Translations under genes and position numbers: made by a program
Notes under the pieces: model-generated
Told to the model about the DNA's origin: nothing
The model's input: the letters and a program-made list of their open reading frames with translations, nothing else
Database searches by the model: none
Part shown: positions 31,401 through 43,308 of the stretch, in pieces
Position numbering within the stretch: position 1 is the first letter of the stretch
Layout: every line of letters begins with the position of its first letter
Source of the DNA: Gymnogyps californianus
Taxonomy: Eukaryota > Chordata > Aves > Accipitriformes > Cathartidae
Direction: 5' to 3'
NCBI RefSeq assembly: GCF_018139145.2
Contig: NC_059481.1
Location: forward strand, 2,220,368 to 2,284,367
Length of the DNA: 64,000 bases

Positions 31401-34400
31401 CAGTTGCTGGCCTGCCTGAGTGGGGGGCTGTGATTTGTGTCTGCAGCAGCAGCTCTAGGCAAGGGGGATGTTGTGAAAACATCTTGAAATGAGATTTTTT
31501 TTTTTGTAGCTTCCCTCACCCAAGAATCTTCTGGCTTTTCCCTGCTCTTTAGCCTGAAGCATGCATCCTCCTGCTTGCTGCAAGGATGAAAAGGAGGGGG
31601 GGGGGGGGGGAAATCCATATTTTGGGGGGCAGAGGCTTGTTCCTGAAATGCCTGAGGGCTTCCAGGGCTCGGCATCGCGAGGCGTTCAGCTGCTCGGTTT
31701 CCTTCTTGTTCGCCGGTGGAATAAAAGCCAATGTTTTCATTGAGAGGAAAGCTGAACCATGATAACGGGGGGGGGGAGCTGGCGGCGGGCGGGCAGTTGG
31801 GGTTGTCCGAGTGGATCAGAGCATTGTGTTCTCCTTTTGCCTTTGAACAGATGTGTATCGCCGTGCCTGCTGCAGCGCAAAATAAAAAATGGAGCCGAAC
31901 CAAATGCCTTTTCAAAGGAAATAATCTTCTTGTGTGGTTCCTACCTTGGGAAAGAGCTTGTTCCCTTTCCTTCCCCCTAGTAAATGCCAGTAAAAACAGC
32001 CTGTTCCCCCCAGAACAGTATTTCCCAGCAGGGATACGTACAGACAGGAGGATTTTTTAGCCGGCTTTTTATCAGGGCGAGTTAAATTCTTTGGAAAATG
32101 TCACCTTATGTGACTTTGCAAGGTCTGGCCAGGCTGACGGTGCCAGGGAGCAAAGCCAACCCCTTGGATGTGCCTGCTGGGTAATGTCACCTGGATGTAG
32201 TGACCTTGGCTCTAGTGTTGGTGGGTCCCTGCGTGGGACACGCTGCTGTCCTGGCTGACGCAAAGGCTGGGACATGAGCGGGTTAGCAAAGCTCTGGCGA
32301 GCCCAAAAAGCATCCCTTGATGTAAAAAATATTTTCAGTTTCCTTTTGTCTTTGCGTTGCAGGGGAAGCAGGAGGGGAGAAGGATGCTGCGGCAGGGGAT
32401 GCTGTGTGCGGGCAACGTGGTTTTATCAAAATTCAGATGTCTCAGGGGAAGGTGTACCTGGCCAGCGCTGAACATGCTTTGGATGGTCATTTTGGTTTGT
32501 TTTTTTTCTTTTCCTCTCAGCAAAATTGAAAACTGCTCGCTGATGGATGAAAATGTAAGATCATCATCTCCTTTCCCAGCTTGCCTGGGGAAATGGCATT
32601 TCAGCCTGTGCAGGGAGGAGCTGGGGCTCTGAAGACCCTTGGCGCACAGTAAAGGCTGGGGGTTGGATCAACACCTTCCCCCCAGCAGCCTGGGTTACAG
32701 CTTGGCTCCGGCTTGTCCTGGGGAGGTGCAGGGTGGGTGGTTTTGGTCGGTGACAGGCATGTGGCCGGCAGAAGAGACCCGTGATGCTTTGTGGCCCTTG
32801 CAAGCAGCATCTAATGGTCCATAGGGGGTCAGCGCTGGGGTGGAGGGACCAAGCTGGGCTTTGTGCGTGCCCAATACTCTCAGTCATCTCAGAAACCACC
32901 TCCTGCCCCATACTGTTCCCCCCAATCTCAGCAATGGTGACTGCTTTCCACAGCCAGATGAGCTAGTTAAGATGTTATGGGATATCTGCTGGGGGTTTGT
33001 GGCAGTGGAGGAGGTTAAACCAGGGGTTTTTGATCATGTAGCTCTTGGATTATCTGATTGCGGGTTGAGTGGCTCAGCAGCAAGGCTGTTGATTAGTTGT
33101 AAGTGTTTTGGAGGGCATCAGGGTTGCTCAAAGCTTGGGCTTTGGAGTATGATGCTGAGCAATAAGAACTGGGGTAGGTTGGGGCTGGATGTGGAAATCC
33201 AGTGAAGGTTATGTAGGACATGGTCCTCCTCGGGCTCAGGAGAGAGGTGACAGCACCTGGGTGCTGGGGGAAAATCCCTGTATGGTTTCCCTGGTCTTCT
33301 CTGGGTGCTGCTGATGGGTTAGGTGGGTGTTTGACCATACCCCAAGCAGCCGTTGTGTAGGCCCTGAGTCCCCTGGAGAACCTGTGCTTGGGTGGCTGGA
33401 TGCTGGGAAGAAGTGGGACACAGCGTGCTCCGACTCTTCTGATGGTCCTGGCAGTGAGACCCTGGGGATGGGGCGGAGGGAGGGGAAACCGCTGCGGTTT
33501 TGAAGCTCCAAATGACAAGGCCTCATTCCTCCCCTCTGCCTGAACCCTCCTTTAATGGGAACACACAGTGAAACAAGAGTTGTTAAAGCTCTCCTTGCGC
33601 TGGGGCTTTTGATCAGGGAAGTATTAATTACGTTCGAAAGCAAAGGAGAAAGACTAATGAAGGGGAGATCAAAGGCAGCGGCAAGCACGCTGAGTTCAAA
33701 ACCACGGCTCACCGTGGCGGCTGCTCTGCAGGGACCTGCCCCAGGATCTACTGAGAAGGTCCTTGCCCTTGTCTGGACTGTCAAAGGTGACGGGGCTGAT
33801 CTCCACCAGGAAGCACTCCGTGGTGTAACCTTGGCTGCTGGCCATGCTAATTGTAGGATCAGAGAAGTGATTATTAATTATTTAGCTGGGGAAGGGCACA
33901 CGGCTGTGCAGCTCTTGGGTTGCACTGGCCCAGAAACACAACTATCGGCTCCAAGGAGGTTGTGCAGCCTACAGGCATCGAGCAACGCCCTGGCGGGGGA
34001 AGAGGACTCGGGGACTGGGGAGAGGTTAAGCTAAAAGACAATATTGGCACAAGAACAAATGGGGAAAACCCGATGGGGAATATATTTAGGTTGGAAATGG
34101 GGAGAAAATGTACAAAGGACAGACAAATTGGCAAACATAAAGCCACCGCAGTGGAGAGATGTTTTCGGGGATGCTTCCTTGCTGCTGAGGACCGGGAGCA
34201 GGCATTGCCTGACAATTCATTTGCTAGTTGATGGAATAAAAATGCAAATATTTACCTTGAATTGTATCTGGCCATGGGGGCTGGTTGAATAATGAACCGC
34301 TTACACATAGATGTTTTGTCCATTAGCCAGCAGGAACTATTAGTAGTGTAACCTATTTGGGAAGATGATTTGACCAGCGATGGGAAGTCCTGCAGACAGG

Positions 34401-37400
34401 AGGGTACCAAGATGACACCTGGGGTCATCTCCAGGCATTGGCTTCATCGCTGGTAGATGTCCACTTCCCCAGCCCTGGTCCTCCCATTACAGGTATCTCA
34501 TGCTTGAAACAACCTCTTCCACCCCTTGTTGTCCCTCGCTCATCCTGCGTTTTCCCCTTGTTGCCTTCATCCCTCCTGAGCTCCCCATCACAGAGCATGG
34601 ACTTGCTTTGCCTTTAATCGGAAATAAGCTCCTCCTTGATGTGTCTTAAGTAGTTTGTTGTCTTGGGCAGACAGGATTCCCCCAGGAGCTGTATATTTTT
34701 AGTGCCCAATATTGTTTTAATCATAGCGAGGAGTGCTGCTTGGCAAATACTATTTTGGGATCTGCAAAATTAGCGATTCTGCTGTCAGGGAAGAATTGGA
34801 CGGTGGCTAACAAGTTTGGAAGCATGAGCTGGGTGGAGGATCCACCACGAAATTAAAGCAGCTTTGAATTTTCCCTCTTCTGTGAAGACTTTGTCTTTTT
34901 TTTTGTGCCCTGGGCTTTTATCAGAGGTAGACAACCCAGTTCCCTGATAATTTTTGCAGGACCTGGTTGATATGTGCCTGGGCTCCCTGGTGGCTTTCCT
35001 CACCAAGTGTTTCCCCATGCGTCAAGTCCTGCAGGATTTATCTGGGTTCTCCTACTGGCCTTGCCTTAACCCATGGGGCAAAGGGCTGACCTGATCCTGT
35101 ACCCCATGGGGCTGAGCAGAGGATGGGTTTGCCTTCAGAAGGGTCTCTGGTTGTTCTTGCAGGTGGGCAGCTCTGCTCTGCCAAGCCCTGGCTGAGTTGG
35201 TCTCCTCCACCTCTTGAGTCTCAGGAGACTTTGCTGAAATGTTGGGTTGTTTGTGTCCTGAATCCTGAGAGTCCCTCCATGTCGTGTTTTCCAGGCTTTT
35301 TTGGATCCAGGGGTGAGGATCCCAGCACAGTCTCTGAATGTTGCAAGGATGGGTTAGAGGGATCCCATGTGTTATGGGGGCAGCAGAAGGGGTTGGGGCT
35401 CCTTTGCGGGGCTACTGGGAAGGTGCTAGGAGTGGGAGAGCTGCTGCAGCTGCCTTCTGCATCCTCCCAACATCTCTCCGACTCTCAACTGTGATTGCGG
35501 AGCAATCCCCAAACCAGAGGGGTTGCACAGCAACAGGAGCTGAGAGCAGGGTGGAGAGGAGCGGGGGCTCTCTGGCTAACACTGATGATGCTGTTCGAGC
35601 CTCTCCTTTGCTTCCTCGAGTTTAAACATTGCTTTGCTGGAAGCAGCAGCAATCAGGGCAGGGAGCTGCTTTTGGCCTCTCGCAGCTGTCTCCCGTGTGT
35701 GGAGCAGAGCATGATGCGTGGGTACAAAAAAAAGCAAATATGGGGCTTTTGGGGCTGGTTTTAGGGCTCCTGTATCTTGTCCCCAACCCTAGGTGGGTGG
35801 ATGGTTGTGGCTGGCTGGCAGCCAGCTCCAGACCTGCTTTTCTTCCAGGAGTTGCGCTCTCGTTTCTATCCAGCTACTGATTGTCTTGACATTTTGTACA
35901 CTGATGCGTCCAATTCTGGGCTGAAACTGCCCCAAATGAGAATCAGCCTGATCTTATCAAATTGCAGGTCAGATTGATGATACTTCAGCCTTGCTTGAGG
36001 AGCAGCTGCAGGGTGAGCCCCTCCTGAGCACTAGTAGTTTTTCAGAAGTTGGGGTTGTGGGGTTGTTTTTGCCAATGATGACAAACTGTAGTGTGTAACC
36101 AGGCAAGGAGAGGGGTGTTATCAGCACGAGTGACAGGTCCCTGAAGCCCCTCAACTGCCCCCAGCCTGCAAAGTGACCTTTGTGGGTGCCAGCCTGGAGT
36201 GTGTGTTGGCATTTAGGGGTTCCCCAGCTTGGTTTCCTCTCCAGGTGCTCCCCAGGGCTGGCTCTGCTGGGGTGACGATGCTCTAGACTAGGATGTATAT
36301 GTAGAAGGGCCGTGGTGGTTTGCATCTTCTGTGGCTGGGCATGGTGGTCAGCAGTGAGGCATCATGGCCATGCAAAGGCAAGTGGTTGAGGTGTTTCCCC
36401 CTACACCTTCTTGTCTCAGGCTCCTGAGTGGAACAGCTTGTTTCAAGCAGGTTTTGCACCTTGTTGTGAAAAGTAGATGCTGAGTGTTACTAGCAGGGCA
36501 CTCTGCTCTTGGAAATTACTCTTCTAATAATTTGCATGAATTATCCTTTTTCTATTGCTCGTTTACAAATGATTTATTGGGACAACCCTGCTTTGGAGTG
36601 CCTGGGTTCAGCACGAAGGGCCCAGCAGAAGGTTTTTCCTCTTAGAGTCGGTGAGTCTGGGCTTGGTGCTGGTTTGCCACTGATTGCAGATGCTCTGTCT
36701 GTGACTATAGAGCCTTAAGGATGACCCGCATCATCAGATGCTCACCCTTAGAATTTAGAAAGCCCACAACAGAAAGAGGAAACTGTGGTCACTGTGCCCT
36801 GGGGATGCCTACCCTGGAGGCTTTTGGTAGAGGAACAGGACCTGCACCCTGTGGGTTTTTTATAGCATTGAGTTCCTCACCCTTGGCTCCTTCCCGTCCA
36901 GAGAGTTTTGCGTCTTCATGTCGCAGCAATTGTGCTGGGAAAGCCATGTGCCTGGGGGAGCATCACCTTGTACTCGGAGGTGAGGGATGCTGCATAATCC
37001 CATCCCAAAGGGCTGCCCTGCTGCTGGCCTCCCAGTGAGGCCCCTGCTCCCTCCTGCCCGCCTCGCTGCCTTTCTCATCTGGAGAGGATGGCTTTTTATT
37101 ACAGCAATTTCCCTGTATTGCATAGCCAGCGCTGGGGAGAAGTGCTTTTGAAATATAATTTGTGCATTAGCTCCAGAGCCCACTTGTGGCTTTGCTAGTA
37201 GCTTGCACTTAAGTGATGCTCTTGCTGGGGAAATGAAGGGGTTTAACAGCCCCGAGGACGGATGCAGATCCATCTGCATGCAGCTGAGCGAGCGCCTGCC
37301 CAGCCTGGAGCTGCCTGCGAGTGAACGGTTCCTCTTACAGCAGAGGTGAGCTCGTCCTGGTGCTTGACTCTGGCCTCCATCAACTGCCACCAGTCCCTCA

Positions 37401-39568
37401 TGCGAGGCCACCAACCCTCGGAAAGTCTTCATGCCCTTAATGTGAGGCGCTGGGGTCCTTGGCACCTCTCTCAGGGGTGCCACGATGTTTTGGAAGCTGG
37501 TGCTGGTTGCACCGCTGATAGAGGCAATGTCAAATTTCCTGATTTTGGATATTTTTAGAGCACTCAGGCAGCCTGTTTGCTTTTTATAAGTGTTTTTGGG
37601 CAATGGGCAGGTGTTTTCCATGCAGCTCCTCAACCCTTTCTCATCTGCCGCCCTCCCTGGTGGCATCGAGGAGGCCAGCTTGTTCAAACAGATTGGAGTG
37701 GAACATTATTTATTTGTAAAGGTCCTCGGCTGCAGCAAAGAAAAGCAGGGAGTGACACTGGGGACTGGCACAGTATGGAGCCACCTGGCATGGGATGCCC
37801 TGGAGCAAGCGCCGCTGGTGACAAATGATGTGTTTTTGCAGGGCTTGGCTCTTTCTGAAAGAAAGAGCAGGACTGTGTGGTGGCCCCTGTGGTCCCTTTG
37901 AGCTGGGAAGCTGGGCTGGATGTGCAGCGATGCCTGGCTGCTCTTAGAGCCCGTGGTGGGGTCAGGGCATTGGGGTCTGCTCTTGGCTTGACCATCAGCC
38001 CATGTCTACCCTTGTGGTGTGGTTTCTCTCTGCTTGTGTTGTTAGGCTAACCTGCCTCCCAGGAGGATGGGGGGAGGATTTGGGAATGAGTGCTCCCACA
38101 GCATTGCATGATTGAGGGGGGGCTCCTGGGCTGTGCTCTACAGTCCCATCTCAAGTCGAGTCACCTGCTATGTCCAGATACTCCACTATGTCCAAGCAAC
38201 TAGTGCCTTCAAGCAATTTTAAGTCAGGCGCCCAACACCCTTCATCTTGCCTAAAGAGCTCTGTGAAATATCACTTGCTGGATTTAGTCCACTCCTGAGA
38301 GCGCTAATATCTCCAAAGACCAGTTGGATTCAGTTCAAAGGACCCTACGGCAGTGGTGACCATATTGTCAGCAACGGAGAAAGGACCTACCTGGAGCGAG
38401 ACGAGTGGTGTTTGCAGCGTGGTTGTGAGTGAATGATTGTCTGGAGTCCTCAACTCTTGCGGGTGGGGAAATTATGCTGAGACTGTCTGGATAGGTCTAG
38501 ACCTTGCCCTTGCCTAGGCTTTTAAACTTAAAGCTAGAGGGGGGAAAAGGGACTGGATTTATGGAGCTGTCCTCCCTAAATGACCCTCAAATTCCTAATT
38601 TACAAAATGCCTTTTTATATACAGCTCAGATCTTCACCAAGCTAAATCAAAGCTGGTTTTTTTAGTGTTTATTGGCATGATTTAGGGTGCTGCAGCTTGC
38701 TATCAAAACCAGTGGCTGTTAGCACAGTGAACCTAATCGATCTTTCCCTGTTGGAGAGTCTCTTCTGCTGCCACCTTCAATGTTGTGCTCCAAGATTGGT
38801 GAGTACAAGTGCTCTCTGTGTGCCCAGACACCCAAACCTGCACACTCAGAGCCAGGCACCCTGCGCTTCTGCATTTCAATAACGGGACGGAGCTCACCTC
38901 TCACCCTCTGTTAATGACATTTCACAAGGTAATATTACAACCAGCTGATTAAACAGAGGATATTTGAGTTGAAAAATGAAGACAAGTCCCAGAAGGCGTC
39001 TGCCGCTCTCCGTGCGGGGAAAGATCATTTTGTTTTGCTAAGAGGCCATGAAAATGATCCCACCCTTGGAGCTGCTGTCCCCTGCTCCCCCCATGGGGAC
39101 CCATCTGCAGCCTGGGTCCACCCAAGCATCACCCCCAGGCATCAGAAGGGGAGGTTTTTCAACCAAAGCCATGACTCAGGTCCTTGATCTGGAGGTGAGA
39201 CTCATTTTCCTGGAGACAGCACAGGATTAGGGCGGATGCTCTGCACCAGGCAGGATGGGGAGCAGAGCTGCTGGGGATGTGGCGTTGGTCACCAGGGAAT
39301 GATGCTGCAGGTGGTGACAATGGGCCAGTTTGTTGCTTAGGTGCCCGTTGGATCTGCAGGCACTTTGAGCTTGTCCAAAATTCACCAATTAAACAAAAGT
39401 CGCAGTCACAGAACCATCCTTTGCTGCTGGCCACTCTGTTCCCAGGGGCAAGCTGTGGCGAATGGCACTTTTCCAATTTCCAACTGGACCAAAACGCTCA
39501 GAGCTGAGAAAACTGTGCACAAAACAACTTCTCTGGGAAGAAAAACAATTATTTTCTCACCCGAAATA

Positions 39569-39616
39569 CATATCTCTGGATAATGCTAATTGCATATCTC
39601 TGAATAATGCTAATTG
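39569..39616 (+). repeat. 24-bp tandem duplication carrying an ATGCTAATTGCAT motif
   Basis: Two direct units, 39,569-39,592 and 39,593-39,616, differ at one base. Each has CATATCTCTG then ATAATGCTAATTG. With the following bases each unit completes ATGCTAATTGCAT, an octamer-like POU or homeodomain site. The duplication therefore doubles a possible binding site. It lies in AT-rich intergenic DNA. Confidence 0.7.
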
Positions 39617-42600
39617 CATGCAACCTCTGTGAAGACATATGTAGATAATAATACCTCGGTCTTCAAATATCCTCTTCAGAAATCTCACGAATATGATTAA
39701 AATGCCTCAATTTTGTCCCTTTAAACACTCCCCGCTTTATCACGAGGCTAACGAGCGCGGTGGGGGGGCGGAGGAGCTGGTTTCCAGCAGGCGATGTAGG
39801 TCATGCTCCAGTTTTTCTTTCTCCGATAAACAGCTGTGGGACCTTCCTCCTTCCAAACCTATTCATGCCCAGATCCATGAATGCAGCATCACGGCTGATG
39901 GCACCGAGCAGTGGGCTTGTGAATTGGAGAAGCACTTTTGGAGCTCGCTGTGAACCTTCTTCAGCCCACGGCTGTAGATATTTGTGCTGTCCAGATATCA
40001 GGCTTGGAGGACTTGGCCACGAGCGCCTGCTTTGGGGCAGATATGGGAAGATGGGTTGGGGGATAAGTACCTCTTTTGGGGGCTGCTTCTTTGGGAGCTA
40101 CACAGAGGGGTAGGACCAGGAGCGTGCTGGCCATCTGGGTGGCCTCTGATGTTTGTCCCACGTGCGTGTCTCCAAATCAAGATCTCTGCTTTTCCAGATG
40201 GTGTCAGGGACCTTCCAGAAATTAATTTCCCTGCTGTTGTGCTCCCCACCCCATTTCTCTCTGTGCCCCCAAGCTCCCAGGGATGCTCGGGGAGGTCCCT
40301 CACCACCACTGTGGTCCCTTCCTGGCCGCGTGAACCCTGCATGCCAGTCCTGGGGGGACGTATAGCTCATATATGGGAATCTGGCTGTCTCCGAGACTGG
40401 TAAATATAGCTTCAGCGAGAGCATGTCTGCATGCCTGTGACAGTCTGTGCAGCCAAGCTCTATTTTTAGGAGCGCTGGCAAAGGACACACACACACAGAT
40501 CTAATCACAGCTTCTCCCAGGCAAATGTTCCCTTTCTCTGAGTTTCAAGCCATGCTTATCAATTTCCTCCGCATTGTTTCCTTCCCTTCTTCTGTGACAC
40601 GACAACCCGCTGCGGGGAGGAGAGAGAAAACGAGCCGCGATGGGAAAGAAAGTTTGGAGTGGGAGATAGCTGGCTGGGAGCAGGGTCTGCCCCCCAAACT
40701 GGGGGATGCTCTTGCAGCCAACGGCCCCATCCTCGTGAGTGGGCTGGGGATGCTCCATGGGCTGGGTGTCCCCTGGGACAGCTCGTATTTGGGGGAGCTG
40801 GGATGTCCCCAAGATGCCCAGTTTTGCTTTGTGGGGTGATGGAGGAAGAGTGCGATGTAAGGAGGAAGGCTGGAGGCTGAGTGTTAAAAACGACCATCCT
40901 CTGGGCTGTGATTTAGAGCTGTTGGCAGGAAGGGGCTGTTAATTTATTAAGACTTGCAAGATGTCCAGCTTTTTCCCCAGTGTGTTTTCCTCTTGGCTTG
41001 GCTCTCTGGGGAGGGATGACATTGGTGACAGGTCGGCAGCGTGGTCACTGGAGGTCCTGGTGTGCATCCAGGCTCGGTTGTCCTCTGGGCTGGACAATCC
41101 CCAAATCTCACAGCCCCTGTGAGAAAGCAGCTTTCCCCAGCTGCGCTGCTCACAGCTCCCCTTGGAACACATATCCTGATGTTTTTAATTCACCCCAAGG
41201 GCCAGGGAAGCCACACGTGGTTGAATTTCACAGGGTGATGACCTCCGACAGCCCCACGTCTGGGGGGTGATAACGCCCGTCTGAGCTCCAAGCCATAAAT
41301 ATTTCCATAAGCAATGCACTTCGGCCAAGAAAAGTCTATTTTTCCGCTGGCTGATTTGCAGGCAGTGGAGAGACAAGCTTCCCAGGGTCTCTGCCTGACT
41401 CATTAAGTGGTCAGAAGCAATTAATTTAACCCCTCGCTTTCTCCATTTGGAGAGACAAGGGATTATTAATTGCCCTCGGAGGTGGCAAAGATGTATGAAG
41501 CCAGTTAATGCTCGCCCTGAGCTTTCAGTGCGGTTTCTGTTTTCTTCAGATAATGAAACTAAACCAGTTTGATCCCCCAAATTCAGCAGAAATCCTGGTG
41601 GTTTAGCTAAAACGCTCCTTGTCCAGCATTAACAGTGCAAGTAAAAATTCATCATGGTCTAAACAGGACTGCGGCATGGAGTCTGATTTTTGGGGCAAAA
41701 CCTGCTTTTCTCAGAGCCTGCTACAAAACAGACTTTTTTAGTTGAGTGGCATAAAGGTATAAAGAATATTCTGAAGCAGAATTATCATTTTTTTTAAAGT
41801 TCTTGGTGAACAAGACCATTGAAATTGTCCTAGTGGATATGTTGGTGCCGTTTGCTTTGGGAGGACTTTAACTTCTGATGCTCAAATGAAAAGTTTGAAG
41901 CTGTTTTGTCAAGCAGAAAGCCATCCTGATTAAAAAACAAAATTAAAATGCCTAAACAGGCCAATTTTTTAACTTAATTTAGCAGAAAAAGGCAAACTGG
42001 GTCTTTGCTGGGCAGTTGGGTCAATAAATCTCCTTTTTTTTATCCAGGGAAAAGGATGATGGGGGTGGCCAGCCTGGAAAAGCCATTTTTAATTCCAGGC
42101 TCAAACTGAAAAAAGGCATCACGGGAGATATTGGGGAAGAAAATGGCTCTCGGCGGTGATGCCACCAGAAGGCCCTGTCCCTGCCAGGCCTCCACTCCTC
42201 CAGCTGATGTGCCAAAACCCCCAAGAAATCTATTTTCTAAATGGGCTATTTGCTTTCCTTTACCATTCACCATAAACACAGCTTTTTGTCTCATAGTAAA
42301 GATGCACTCTTGCTTTTATAAGCCTGTCTTAAGCACCACTTCTTACATCAATGGCTTTAAATGAAAAAAAGAAAGCTCTTTTGAATACAAATGTGGCATT
42401 TACTTCCTTAATGCCTCTCTTGCGCTAAGCTACCTTCAAACCCATCAGAGACACTTTAATATATTGAACAGAACTCCCCTCATTTTGATGCTAATGCAGC
42501 ATTTCATGCAGATAATGTGCTTGAATCATGTGCTGAAATACATTAAAGGTGAAATCTAGAGCTTCAAGGAACTGCTGGTGGCTCAGCTCTCTCCTCCTTC

Positions 42601-42957
42601 TCCATTTGCATCTGCAAGCTAGGTCTTGCCAAGCTCCCTGGCAGGTCCGAGGCCTAGCTTGTCCTGTATAACTTGGTTAATGCCTTTTAATCAATTAAAA
42701 AACCCAAATCGCCTGATTTTTTCCATGCCATTTCATTGCAATGGGACGTTCACTCGTGGGACTCCTTGCTGCAGGATGCTCCGGAGGGCAAAATGGGTTT
42801 CACCAGCTCGTGGAGAAGAGGTCTTGAGGGGCTTTTAAGCATCATCGGCTGGATACAGCCTCCAGCATCCCTGTGCCAGGACACGCTAATGAGTTTTTAA
42901 ACATAGGAAGATGATCTCCATGCCCTTGGTTTGCTGTTTGCAGGCCTCCACCTCTCC

Positions 42958-43021
42958 TCTTGGCCTCCTTCAGAGGCATTGCAGATCCCTCTTGGCCTCC
43001 TGCAGAGGCACTGCTGATCCC
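42958..43021 (+). repeat. 32-bp tandem duplication
   Basis: Two adjacent copies of a TCTTGGCCTCC-starting, GATCCC-ending unit lie at 42,958-42,989 and 42,990-43,021. They differ by a few bases, so the duplication is not very recent. No function is apparent. Confidence 0.7.
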
Positions 43022-43288
43022 ACCTGGATGTGTTATAATGTTCCTGTTCTCATAATGCTTGGTAGCATCAGCCGGGTGTCCCTTGGTGATGGGAGAGCGG
43101 CTGCTTCTTCCCTTCACTGTCCGGAGTCAGAACTCATAATAAAAAAGCTCCAAATTTGGGTCAGTGTAAACTGGATCTTTTTTTGGGGGAAAAAAATATT
43201 TTTTAAAGTTTCCATTTTGGGTCAGCAGGTGTCAGAGGACCTGACAAGAAACTCCTTAAAAAGAAATTAATTTATTTGTGGAAACCTC

Positions 43289-43308
43289 TTTTTTTTTTTT
43301 TTTTTTTT
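43289..43308. repeat. Poly-T tract, 20 bp
   Basis: Twenty consecutive T. I looked for a processed pseudogene with a minus-strand poly-A tail next to it and saw none. Confidence 0.8.

Noticed and set aside
33555..34034. 159-codon plus-strand open frame
   Set aside because: It looks superficially protein-like but has no domain match, and the underlying DNA looks like non-coding sequence.
36860..37687. 275-codon minus-strand open frame
   Set aside because: No family resemblance, no splice-site support and overlapping frames on the plus strand. It is probably chance.
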